Assembly: GCA_934444485.1 (NCBI GenBank)
Contig: CAKSCN010000004.1
Location: forward strand, 1-43,560
Origin: an uncultured Eubacteriales bacterium
GTDB lineage: Bacteria > Bacillota > Clostridia > Oscillospirales > CAG-382
Reading direction: 5' to 3'
DNA: 43,560 nt
Positions 7,339 through 14,832 of the stretch are shown here, piece after piece. Below the pieces are notes generated by a model, which saw only the letters and a list, made by a program, of their open reading frames with translations, searched no databases and had not been told where the DNA came from. The first letter of the stretch is position 1; each line of letters opens with the position of its first letter. A program made the translations under genes and the position numbers.

Positions 7339-8265
7339 ATGAAAAACAAAAAAATGACAGCCGCCGTTGCCGCATTTGTGTTAACGGTAATTACAGTCGC
7401 CGTGAGATTTCTCTTTTTGAAGAATAATGTGGAACCGGCAACTCTTTTCGTAAACTTCGGCTCGAACCACACCGCACTTGCCATAGGCGTTGCGGCAGTG
7501 GGATTTCTCTGCTTCGGTATACTCTATGCCTCCGGCGATAAGGACTCCGTCATTCTCCACCGCACCGTATCCGGCACTGCCGTAAGAGCGGCGTCGGTTA
7601 TCTTTGCGGTCGCCTTCGCAGTACTCTTCGTGTACGCCGTCGCTGACTTCGGAGCGGCATCGGCAACCGAAAAAATGCCGGCGTCGATGGTGCGCATAAT
7701 AGTCGTCACAAAAGTATTGCTGCTTGTTTCGTCGGCACTCGGTGCGGTGTACTTCATCATGCTTGCTGCCGGAAAGTGCGGCAGAGCCGTAGGTTTTCTC
7801 TCGAATTTCCCCTCGCTTTGGTTTACAATTGCCCTTCTCAGATATTTCATCGAAACTGCGGCATATGTAAACCTCTTCGGAAGATCGCTCTTCATTGCCG
7901 TTTACGCCGTCTGCGCATTTGCGCTCATGTATGAAGCGAGACTTACCGTCTACCCGAACTCGTTCCCGAAGGTTAAGAAAGAGACCGAGAAGGATGGGAA
8001 TGTCACCGACGAAAAGACCGATGATGACGACGAGGAAAACGATAAGAACAGCATCGTGAAGCACCGTGTGTATGCCGCCCTTGCCGGAACAAGTGCCTTT
8101 GCCCTTGCGGTTAAGGCGGTCCCCGAGCTTCTCGTACTCGGCGAAGGCTTTGCTTTCCGTGAGAATTACGCCTACTACCTTTGCGAGGTGATCGGTATCG
8201 TTTACTTTGCGGTAAGAGCCTTTGCGGCAAAAGGCGTGAAGCCCGAAACCGATACAGAGGAATAA
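7339..8265 (+). CDS. Multi-pass membrane protein of unknown function
   Basis: This 308-residue protein starts four bases after the phosphatase stop, indicating translational coupling. It has about eight hydrophobic helices. Six fall in the first 200 residues (for example MTAAVAAFVLTVITVAVRFL and AASVIFAVAFAVLFVYAVAD) and two near the C-terminus. Between them lies a strongly charged loop with a DDDDEEND run around residues 230-240. The topology suggests an integral membrane protein with an acidic cytoplasmic loop. No transporter or enzyme signature is visible and I do not recognise the family. A terminator follows 24 bases downstream. Confidence 0.8.
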   Translation: MKNKKMTAAVAAFVLTVITVAVRFLFLKNNVEPATLFVNFGSNHTALAIGVAAVGFLCFGILYASGDKDSVILHRTVSGTAVRAASVIFAVAFAVLFVYAVADFGAASATEKMPASMVRIIVVTKVLLLVSSALGAVYFIMLAAGKCGRAVGFLSNFPSLWFTIALLRYFIETAAYVNLFGRSLFIAVYAVCAFALMYEARLTVYPNSFPKVKKETEKDGNVTDEKTDDDDEENDKNSIVKHRVYAALAGTSAFALAVKAVPELLVLGEGFAFRENYAYYLCEVIGIVYFAVRAFAAKGVKPETDTEE

Positions 8266-8288
8266 AGCACCCGATATGATTTAAGCGT

Positions 8289-8322
8289 GCGGCAGGTTTA
8301 AGGCTTGCCGCTTATTTTTTTT
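8289..8322 (+). terminator. Rho-independent terminator of the luxS operon
   Basis: GCGGCA (8289-8294) pairs with TGCCGC (8306-8311), followed by TTA and a run of eight T. Confidence 0.85.
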
Positions 8323-8381
8323 GCGTCCGATGCCAAATTTTCGAGTTTACAAAAAGTTAATATATTTTTTTGCAAAACCCC

Positions 8382-8410
8382 TTGACAAATCGCATTAAAA
8401 GGTGTATTAT
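8382..8410 (+). promoter_or_regulatory. Sigma-A promoter of the amino-acid ABC operon
   Basis: TTGACA at 8382-8387, a 17-base spacer and TATTAT at 8405-8410. A TATCA/TGATA inverted repeat (8409-8424) covers the expected start site and could be an operator. A leader of about 75 bases precedes the first gene. Confidence 0.85.
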
Positions 8411-8490
8411 ATCACCATGCTGATACTTTACTTGACTAAAGCACTACAGCGACAAACAAATAACATTTTATATTAAAGGAGAAAACGAAA

Positions 8491-9390
8491 ATGAAAAAGA
8501 TTCTTGCAGTTGTACTCTCAGTTCTCATGATGGCGGCAGTAGCCGGATGCGCAAACACAAACAACAACGATGTCACAGACGACAAGACAAACACCGACGC
8601 AAACGTAGAGACCGACGCAAACACCGGCGACGAAACAAAGACCCCCGCAGACGACACCGCAGACGACACCAAGACCGATGACACCAAGACCGACGGCGAC
8701 CTTGCATACATAAAGGACAAGGGAACGCTCGTTGTAGGTATCACCGAGTATGAGCCGATGAACTACCTCGACGAAAACGGCGAGTGGACAGGCTTCGATA
8801 CGGAGTTTGCAAATCTCGTTGCAGAGAAGCTCGGAGTTAAAACAGAGTTCGTCGAAATCGACTGGGACGGCAAGATAATGGAGCTTGACTCCCGCGCAAT
8901 CGACTGCGTATGGAACGGCATGACGCTCACCGATGAAGTCCTCAAGGGTATGAACTGCACAAAGCCTTACGTTGTAAACGCACAGGTAGTCGTAATGAAC
9001 AAGGACAAGCTCGCAGACTATGAGACGGTTGAATCCCTCGACGGACTTACCTTCGTTGCAGAGTCCGGTTCCGCAGGTGAAGCCGCAATCAAGGACGCAG
9101 GCTACGACGTTGTTGAGGTTTCCACTCAGGCAGACGCACTCATGGAGGTTGCAACCGGTGTTGAGGACGCTTGCGTAATCGATATCACAATGGCAAACGC
9201 AATGACAGGCGAAGGCACAAGCTACGCTGATCTCGGCTACTCCATCTCCCTTACCGAAGAGAACTACGGCATCGGCTTCAGAAAGGATTCCGACGCAACC
9301 GCAGCGGTAAACGATATAATCGATGAGCTTATCGCAGACGGCTCTCTCGTAAAGCTCGCAGAGAAGTACAACCTCACACTCGCAAAGTAA
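8491..9390 (+). CDS. Polar amino-acid ABC transporter substrate-binding lipoprotein
   Basis: The 299-residue protein starts with a lipoprotein signal (MKKILAVVLSVLMMAAVAGC, Cys20 lipidated). A low-complexity tether of about 50 residues rich in Asp, Asn and Thr follows, with repeated DDT and KTD units. The family 3 solute-binding fold starts at about residue 70 with GTLVVGITEYEPMNYLDENG. The motifs GFDTEFANLVAEKLGVKTEF and VVMNKDK, the hinge-like TFVAESGSAGE and the C-terminal NDIIDELIADGSLVKLAEKY are typical of cystine/glutamine/arginine binding proteins. Ligand specificity cannot be read. It is encoded first in the operon, before permease and ATPase, with a strong AAAGGAG site. A hairpin between it and the permease gene probably keeps its expression above theirs. 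Confidence 0.95.
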   Translation: MKKILAVVLSVLMMAAVAGCANTNNNDVTDDKTNTDANVETDANTGDETKTPADDTADDTKTDDTKTDGDLAYIKDKGTLVVGITEYEPMNYLDENGEWTGFDTEFANLVAEKLGVKTEFVEIDWDGKIMELDSRAIDCVWNGMTLTDEVLKGMNCTKPYVVNAQVVVMNKDKLADYETVESLDGLTFVAESGSAGEAAIKDAGYDVVEVSTQADALMEVATGVEDACVIDITMANAMTGEGTSYADLGYSISLTEENYGIGFRKDSDATAAVNDIIDELIADGSLVKLAEKYNLTLAK

Positions 9391-9425
9391 AAGCGGAATT
9401 CCGCCGCACATCCGCAATTTCACAG

Positions 9426-9456
9426 GCAGAGCGCTCCTTATGGGGACTCTGCTTTT
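9426..9456 (+). terminator. Intercistronic hairpin (partial terminator) between binding protein and permease
   Basis: GCAGAG (9427-9432 region) pairs with CTCTGC (9447-9452) with an inner CTCC/GGGG extension and a TTAT loop, followed by TTTT. It has terminator architecture but lies inside the operon. Confidence 0.65.
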
Positions 9457-9505
9457 GCGGCGTTTAATATTCGGGTGAAAATCCCGAACGAAAGGAACCG
9501 AAACT

Positions 9506-10207
9506 ATGCTTCAGACTGTCACGAATTCACTCATCGGCGGATTTGCCGTCACGCTTAAAATATTTGCGCTGACGCTTCTGTTCGCTCTTCCGCTCGGACT
9601 CATCATGAGCTTCGGCTCTATGTCGAAGTTTCGTCCGCTCAAGTACATAACAAAGCTTTTTGTGTGGATAATAAGAGGAACTCCGCTTATGCTTCAGGTC
9701 ATAGCGATATTCTATGTCCCCGGCTTTGTCGGCAGAGCGGCGTCTCAGGCGGCGGACCCGAACTTTATAATGTCGTGGCTCGCAACATGGAAAAGCTCGA
9801 GCGACTTCCGATTCACCGCCGTCATGATAGCGTTCGTCATAAACTACGCCTGCTATTTTTCCGAGATCTATCGCGGCGGTATCGAGAGTATGCCGAGAGG
9901 ACAGTATGAAGCCGGAATGGTTCTCGGCATGACAAAGACGCAGATTTTCTTTAAGGTAATACTCTTCCAGGTCATAAAGAAAATAGTCCCCCCCATGAGC
10001 AACGAGATAATCACCCTTGTCAAGGATACGTCTCTTGCGAGAGTAATATCGGTTTACGAGATAATATGGGCGGCGCAGAAATTCGCAAAGACCGACGGAC
10101 TTGTTTGGCCGCTCTTCTATACGGCAGTGTTCTATCTTGTATTCTCCGGCGCATTGACGCTCATTTTCGGTAAGATAGAAAAGAAGCTGAACTATTACAA
10201 GGGCTGA
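9506..10207 (+). CDS. Polar amino-acid ABC transporter permease
   Basis: This 233-residue HisM-type permease starts with the family's N-terminal helix (MLQTVTNSLIGGFAVTLKIF). It carries the signature WIIRGTPLMLQV and the EAA-loop region YEAGMVLGMTKTQIFFKVILFQV that docks onto the ATPase. It has about five transmembrane helices. A binding lipoprotein precedes it and an ATPase follows 20 bases downstream. Only one permease gene is present, so a homodimeric channel is expected. The SD AAAGGA lies upstream. The family is clear; the transported amino acid is not. Confidence 0.95.
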   Translation: MLQTVTNSLIGGFAVTLKIFALTLLFALPLGLIMSFGSMSKFRPLKYITKLFVWIIRGTPLMLQVIAIFYVPGFVGRAASQAADPNFIMSWLATWKSSSDFRFTAVMIAFVINYACYFSEIYRGGIESMPRGQYEAGMVLGMTKTQIFFKVILFQVIKKIVPPMSNEIITLVKDTSLARVISVYEIIWAAQKFAKTDGLVWPLFYTAVFYLVFSGALTLIFGKIEKKLNYYKG

Positions 10208-10227
10208 TGCATTGAAAGGAGAATATT

Positions 10228-11010
10228 ATGCCGATACTTGAACTCAAAAACATACGCAAAAGCTTCGGACAGACCGAGGTTCTCAAGGGTGTTGACTTCA
10301 CCCTCGATAAAGGCGAGGTCGTATCGATAATCGGTTCGTCCGGAAGCGGCAAGACCACGTTTCTCAGATGTATAAGCTTTCTCGAAAAGGCGGACACAGG
10401 CACTATGTACCTCGACGGCGAGGTGATGTTCGACAGCGCAAACCCCGTTACCATGTCGGCGGCGTCGCTGCGCAAAAAGCAGCTCAACTTCGGATTTGTG
10501 TTCCAGCAGTTCAACCTCTTTCCGCAGTATACCGCACTTGAAAACGTACTCCTCGCACCCAATCTTTTGGCGAAGGAAAGACCTGATTTCAAGGCGAACA
10601 AGGAAAAGATAAAGTCCGAGATAAAAGAAAAAGCCCTCGACCTGTTTGCTCAGGCGGGACTTGCGGACAAGATAAACAACTATCCGTGCGAGCTTTCGGG
10701 CGGACAGCAGCAGAGAGTTGCAATAGTGCGAGCCTTGGCACTCGACCCGAAGATAATGCTCTTCGATGAGCCGACCTCGGCACTTGACCCCGAGATAACG
10801 AACGAGGTTCTCAAGGTTATAAAGAACCTTGCCGATAAGAAGATGACCATGATAATCGTGACCCACGAAATGGGCTTTGCGAGGGAGGTCTCCGACAGAG
10901 TCGTGTTCATGGACGGCGGCATTGTTGCCGAGGAGGGCGCACCCGACAAGCTCTTCTATTCGCCGCAGAGCGACAGACTGAAAGCGTTTTTGCAGAACGC
11001 AAAATTTTAA
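10228..11010 (+). CDS. Polar amino-acid ABC transporter ATP-binding protein
   Basis: This 260-residue ATPase has Walker A GSSGSGKT (about residues 36-43), the Q-loop in GFVFQQFNLF, the signature LSGGQQQR, Walker B IMLFDEPTSALD and the switch histidine in IIVTHEMGFA. It resembles GlnQ/HisP-type subunits that energise uptake of polar amino acids. The insertion rich in Lys between the Q-loop and the signature (about residues 115-140) is slightly longer than usual. It is the last gene of the operon, preceded by AAAGGAG and followed about 145 bases later by a terminator. Confidence 0.96.
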   Translation: MPILELKNIRKSFGQTEVLKGVDFTLDKGEVVSIIGSSGSGKTTFLRCISFLEKADTGTMYLDGEVMFDSANPVTMSAASLRKKQLNFGFVFQQFNLFPQYTALENVLLAPNLLAKERPDFKANKEKIKSEIKEKALDLFAQAGLADKINNYPCELSGGQQQRVAIVRALALDPKIMLFDEPTSALDPEITNEVLKVIKNLADKKMTMIIVTHEMGFAREVSDRVVFMDGGIVAEEGAPDKLFYSPQSDRLKAFLQNAKF

Positions 11011-11155
11011 GATGTTCACAAGGGGGAACTCACGCTTTTTGCTGTGGTATCCGCATCGTATTTTTGTGTTTGCACCCCACTTGAGGAGCCGGAACTCTTG
11101 TCGAAAAGCTCATCCAGCGAGTGATTTTTAAAAGCTGAATATTTCAGATTTTCTT

Positions 11156-11188
11156 AAAGGGAGGCACAAGCTTCCCTTTTTGTTTTTT
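11156..11188 (+). terminator. Terminator of the amino-acid ABC operon
   Basis: AAAGGGA (11156-11162) pairs with TCCCTTT (11173-11179), followed by TTGTTTTTT. The preceding stretch 11011-11155 shows no gene. Confidence 0.85.
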
Positions 11189-11291
11189 CCAAGGCACCGT
11201 TTTAATCGTCAATCGTTAATCGTCAATTATTGAAAAGCGCAGCTTTCCGTCCCCGCACACGCACAAATCCGCACCATACAATTCAATGAAG

Positions 11292-11380
11292 AAAAGCGAC
11301 TTTAGGAGCTTTTCAACCCCAATTCTCCATTCTCCACTTTCAATTCTCAATTCCAAAGCGACTTTAGGAGCATTTCACCC
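11292..11380 (+). repeat. Direct repeat pair around AAAGCGACTTTAGGAGC in a non-coding gap
   Basis: The same 17 bases occur at about 11293 and 11355, each followed by a variant of TTTCACCC. The first copy is flanked so that GAAAAGC and GCTTTTC form a hairpin. An AT-rich CAATTCTC/CCATTCTCC tract lies between them. An upstream tract (about 11205-11228) repeats CGTCAAT/CGTTAAT and resembles 42781-42813. The gap 11189-11423 holds these repeats and no convincing gene. Confidence 0.6.
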
Positions 11381-11423
11381 ACAACTTCACATTTTGCAAA
11401 GCAAAATACATCACCGAAAAGCT

Positions 11424-12401
11424 TTAGTTTTTCCTTGCCACGCTTCCCCTCACGATAAGCTTCGACGGAATGAATTTGCTGTCGGGCTTGTTCTTTTTTG
11501 CGGTAAACCTCCCGGCAAGACGCTCGGACAGCTTCGCAACGGCAACCTCGCAGAGCTTTTCTATGTCGGTCGAAACCGTCGTCAACGAAATGTTCTCCAT
11601 GGCGGTGAAGCCGATGTTGTCCATGCCTATGACCGAGATGTCCCCCGGTACGGAAAGCCCCCTGCGGTGAGCCTCTTCTATGACTCCGAGAGCTATGTAG
11701 TCGTATGCGCACACAACGGCGGTCGGCGGCTCGTCAAGCTCCTCAAAGGCACATAACCCCTCGCTCCCGGCTTCGGCAAAACGCTTGCCCGAACGGAACA
11801 CATAGTCCTTTCTCATATATATTCCATGCCTCTCCGCTTCCTTCAGTACCATCGTCTCTTTTTCAACCGTGAGATTTTCGCCGATGAACCCCACTTTTTC
11901 GTGACCGTACTTCACAAGAAGATCAAATGCCTCGGAAATACCGTTTTCCGTGTCGGACTCGACAGTTTCTATACCGCCGCCGCAGTTTTTTCCTATCGCA
12001 ACTGCCGGAAAATTCTCGGGATTCTCGATGAGCCTCGTGTCGCCCACTATGATTATACCGTCAACCCGGCAGAATTCGGTGTAGTAGCGGAAAAGCTCCT
12101 TGACACGGCTCTCGTCGAAATGGCTTGCCGATATGAGCATGACGTCGCCGTTCTTTTCGATTTTTTCCTCGAGAGAAAGTGCGAACTTGTGGTAGTATTC
12201 GCTCTTGATTTCAGGAATAACTACCGCAAAAACACGCCTGTCGTAGCGATCCTTCTTGTACTTTTCGTAGCAGCCGCACTTTTTCGCCGCAGCGTAAACA
12301 AGCTCCCTCGTTTCGTCGCTTATCTCACGGCTTCCCGAAAACGCCTTTGACGCAGTCGAGACCGATACTCCGGCAACCGCCGCAACTTTGGCAAGAGTCA
12401 T
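11424..12401 (-). CDS. LacI-family transcriptional regulator
   Basis: I chose the ATG at 12399-12401 (MTLAKVAAVAGVSVSTASKA); a GTG three codons upstream sits too close to the AAAGGGG site. The 325-residue protein has the LacI helix-turn-helix and hinge at residues 1-55. A periplasmic-binding-type sensor domain follows, with VFAVVIPEIKSEYYHKF, VDGIIIVGD, GHEKVGFIGE, PTAVVCAYDYIALGVIEEAH and DISVIGMDNIGFTAMENISLTTV. The last motif is the diagnostic LacI block. The effector is probably a sugar or polyol but cannot be named. It has its own consensus promoter at 12429-12457. No sugar transporter or kinase is adjacent, so its target genes are probably outside the window or are the neighbouring oxidoreductases. 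Confidence 0.93.
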   Translation of the reverse strand: MTLAKVAAVAGVSVSTASKAFSGSREISDETRELVYAAAKKCGCYEKYKKDRYDRRVFAVVIPEIKSEYYHKFALSLEEKIEKNGDVMLISASHFDESRVKELFRYYTEFCRVDGIIIVGDTRLIENPENFPAVAIGKNCGGGIETVESDTENGISEAFDLLVKYGHEKVGFIGENLTVEKETMVLKEAERHGIYMRKDYVFRSGKRFAEAGSEGLCAFEELDEPPTAVVCAYDYIALGVIEEAHRRGLSVPGDISVIGMDNIGFTAMENISLTTVSTDIEKLCEVAVAKLSERLAGRFTAKKNKPDSKFIPSKLIVRGSVARKN

Positions 12402-12428
12402 TGGAATCACACCCCTTTGTCAGGTTGA

Positions 12429-12457
12429 AGTATAACACATTTTTCACAGTATGTCAA
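12429..12457 (-). promoter_or_regulatory. Sigma-A promoter of the LacI-family gene
   Basis: On the minus strand, TTGACA (12457-12452), a 17-base spacer and TATACT (12434-12429). It lies in the 70-base gap after the AraC-type gene. Confidence 0.85.
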
Positions 12458-12471
12458 GATATGCGCCGAAA

Positions 12472-13344
12472 TTACGTGCTTTTACGCAGGTCTGTCGGTG
12501 TGCAGCCGTATTTGTCACGGAACACTCTGTTGAAGTAAGCCGCACTGCCGAAGCCGACCGAAAGAGAAATCTCTGTAACGCTCATGTCCGACGTTTCAAG
12601 AAGCCACTTTGCCTTTCCGAGCCGAAGATTCGAGAGATACCTCTTGAAGCTCACTCCCGTGTCACGCTTGAAAAGTCTCCCCAAATGCTTCGGATTTACG
12701 AAAAGCATCCTCGAGAACATCTCCAGCGAAAGCTCGGAAGCGTATTCGAGATCGGAATAACGCCGTATGTAATCGGTGAAGCTCTCCGCCGGCATCTTGT
12801 TTCCGTATGACGCCTCGCTGAGAATGCGGCGTATGCAGTCCCCGATAAAGCGTGCGATTTTCATGTACGGCTCATCCGACTCCGCCTTTTCCGTGTTTTC
12901 CTCAAAGGCACGTACTGCCGGCTCAAATGCCACTCTCGCTTTTGCACAGGCGCTTTTGAGCTTCGCAAGTCCCTCGTTTTCGCCGGTGTCGTAGCCTCCG
13001 CAGTAGACAATGCACCTCACCCTGCCCTCAAAGATGACCGGGCATACCGCCTCGCATACCCCGAAACGACAGCGTCCGCAGAAAAACTTTCCCTCTTTCG
13101 CAAGACGGTTCGCCTTGTCCTTGCACTCGAGACACAGAGCAAGCCCCCTCGACGTTGACTTCGCCGTGTCCGAACAGAAATGCGACGAATGTATGCGGTA
13201 TTTCTCTGATATGCCGAGCTTTTCGTAACGCAGTATTCCCATAAGGTCGGTTACGCAAACGCTCATTCTCCGACCTGCCGTCACTGCCTCGAGTATGTCC
13301 TCAAGCGGCGGCATATCCGCTCCGCTCATTATTTCCCGTGACAC
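12472..13344 (-). CDS. AraC-family regulator with Cys-rich PocR sensor domain
   Basis: I chose the GTG at 13342-13344 because GGAGGG lies seven bases upstream. The farther-upstream ATG of the frame falls on the -10 element itself and cannot be the start; the ATG at 13329 is the alternative. The roughly 290-residue protein starts with a PocR-type sensor domain (about residues 5-145). This is rich in cysteines: CLEC, then CGRC, C and C within FFCGRCRFGVCEAVCP, then CIVYC. The C-terminal 100 residues are a double AraC helix-turn-helix (LSLEMFSRMLFVNPKHLGRL, then MSVTEISLSVGFGSAAYFNR). PocR domains sense small organic ligands such as propanediols. Here the cysteine density suggests a metal or redox site. 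It is divergent from an FAD oxidoreductase gene, a likely target. Confidence 0.88.
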   Translation of the reverse strand: MSREIMSGADMPPLEDILEAVTAGRRMSVCVTDLMGILRYEKLGISEKYRIHSSHFCSDTAKSTSRGLALCLECKDKANRLAKEGKFFCGRCRFGVCEAVCPVIFEGRVRCIVYCGGYDTGENEGLAKLKSACAKARVAFEPAVRAFEENTEKAESDEPYMKIARFIGDCIRRILSEASYGNKMPAESFTDYIRRYSDLEYASELSLEMFSRMLFVNPKHLGRLFKRDTGVSFKRYLSNLRLGKAKWLLETSDMSVTEISLSVGFGSAAYFNRVFRDKYGCTPTDLRKST

Positions 13345-13377
13345 CGTTTTGCCCTCCGCTCTTGCTCTTTTGTTTAC

Positions 13378-13406
13378 ATTATAGCACAACAGTCACAAAA
13401 TTTCAA
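13378..13406 (-). promoter_or_regulatory. Sigma-A promoter of the PocR/AraC regulator gene
   Basis: On the minus strand, TTGAAA (13406-13401), a 17-base spacer and TATAAT (13383-13378). The divergent FAD-oxidoreductase gene starts about 90 bases away, so both promoter regions share this gap. Confidence 0.8.
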
Positions 13407-13492
13407 GATAAATGTTCCGAAAGTGCAAGAATTTGCGTCCGAAACGTGGTACAATCAAACCATGATAACAGTACGCAAAGGAGAACAGTGCT

Positions 13493-14764
13493 ATGTATAA
13501 TTACGATGTCGTTGTCGTCGGAGGCGGCTTTACGGGAGTTGCGGCGGCAATAGCGGCGGCGAGAGAGGGACTTGACACAATAATTATCGAAAGCGCAGGT
13601 GCTTTGGGCGGTGCGGCGACAAACTGCCTTGTCAATCCGTTTATGGATTACCACATGAGCGTGACCGAAAACGGAGAGAAAAAGTCGGTTGCGATAAATG
13701 TCGGTATATTCGCTGAAATAAGAAAGAGACTCGCCGAGTGCGGCGGCATGGAATCGGCGGAAAGCTGGGCGTTCGACGAAGAGAAACTCAAGGTCGTGCT
13801 TGACTATATGTGCGCCGAAAACGGCGTGAGGGTGCTTTTCCACGCAACGCTCTGCGGCGCCGATTGCCGCGACGGAAAAATCGAGTCGGTAGAGGCGGTA
13901 ACAAAGGCAGGAAGACTCACCTTTGCCGCAAAGACCTATATCGACTGCTCGGGAGACGCCGACCTTGCGTTCATGTGCGGCTTCCCGACAAGACTCGGAC
14001 GTGATGAGGATAACCTCTGCCAGCCCATGACGCTCTGCTTCAGAGTCGCAAACGTAAAGGATACCGACGCTTTTCTGAAAAAAGAGATGCCTCGTCTTCA
14101 GACGCTCTACAAAGAGGCAAGAGAAAGCGGACGCATAAAGAATCCCCGTGAAAATATCCTCGCATTTTGGGTGCCGGCAAAGGGCTTTGTGCATTTCAAC
14201 TCCACACGGATAATAAAGCGCAACCCCACGGATCCCTTTGACGTGTCGATAGCCGAAGCGGAGGCGAGAAAGCAGGCGTATGAGCTTTTCGATTTCATAA
14301 AGGAGAACAGTACGTATTTTGAAAACGCCCGTCTCGTCTCGACTGCGGCAAGTATCGGTGTGCGTGAGAGCCGCATGATAGACGGCGAATACCTCTTAAA
14401 CGAGGACGATATCCTCTCGTGCCGTGAATTCACCGACTCTATAGCCTGCGGCAACTACTGCATCGATATCCACAGTCCCGACGGCACGGGAACGACGATA
14501 AAGCATATCCCCGAGGGCAAATGCTACCATATTCCGTACCGCTGTCTTATCCCCAAGGGAAGCCGCAACCTCATCGTCGCCGGAAGAACGATATCCACAA
14601 CCCACGTCGCACAGTCGGCGTACAGAATAATGCCCATAGTCTGCTGTATCGGAGAGGGAGCCGGAACTGCGGCGGCTGTCGCAATAAAGGACGGCTGTGA
14701 AGTGCGAAGTGCCGATATCGGCAAAATCCACGCCATACTCGACAAAAACGGCGCAAAGTATTGA
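13493..14764 (+). CDS. FAD-dependent oxidoreductase (FAD_oxidored family)
   Basis: This 423-residue protein begins with a dinucleotide-binding Rossmann fold (YDVVVVGGGFTGVAAAIAAA, then TIIIESAGALGGAATN). It has the internal YIDCSGDADLAFMCG and the C-terminal FAD motif GSRNLIVAGRTISTTHVAQS. This is the FAD_oxidored type found with succinate dehydrogenase/fumarate-reductase-like and sugar-acid oxidoreductases. No signal peptide is visible, so it is cytoplasmic. The substrate cannot be read. It is transcribed away from the PocR/AraC gene with an AAAGGAG ribosome site, and the shared intergenic region suggests that this regulator controls it. An aldo/keto reductase gene converges on its 3' end. 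Confidence 0.88.
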   Translation: MYNYDVVVVGGGFTGVAAAIAAAREGLDTIIIESAGALGGAATNCLVNPFMDYHMSVTENGEKKSVAINVGIFAEIRKRLAECGGMESAESWAFDEEKLKVVLDYMCAENGVRVLFHATLCGADCRDGKIESVEAVTKAGRLTFAAKTYIDCSGDADLAFMCGFPTRLGRDEDNLCQPMTLCFRVANVKDTDAFLKKEMPRLQTLYKEARESGRIKNPRENILAFWVPAKGFVHFNSTRIIKRNPTDPFDVSIAEAEARKQAYELFDFIKENSTYFENARLVSTAASIGVRESRMIDGEYLLNEDDILSCREFTDSIACGNYCIDIHSPDGTGTTIKHIPEGKCYHIPYRCLIPKGSRNLIVAGRTISTTHVAQSAYRIMPIVCCIGEGAGTAAAVAIKDGCEVRSADIGKIHAILDKNGAKY

Positions 14765-14784
14765 TAACGTATACGCACAAAAAA

Positions 14785-14820
14785 ACCGGCGAAGGAGCGT
14801 TTTCCCTCGTCGGTCATTTG
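14785..14820 (-). terminator. Terminator between convergent oxidoreductase genes
   Basis: ACCGGCGAAGG (14785-14795) pairs imperfectly with CCCTCGTCGGT (14804-14814). On the minus strand the hairpin is followed by seven T, so it mainly serves the aldo/keto reductase gene. It may also stop the plus-strand FAD gene. Confidence 0.75.
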
Positions 14821-14832
14821 CCTTTTGTCTTG

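Noticed and set aside
10195..11019. Long minus-strand frame opposite the ABC ATPase gene
   Set aside because: It is a shadow of the ATPase gene, whose motifs and ribosome site are unambiguous.
13345..13389. Upstream ATG of the PocR/AraC gene as its start
   Set aside because: It falls on the -10 element of the gene's own promoter, so it would not be in the transcript.
14523..14820. Frameshift or extension at the end of the FAD oxidoreductase gene
   Set aside because: The family C-terminus is complete at 14764 and a terminator follows directly.
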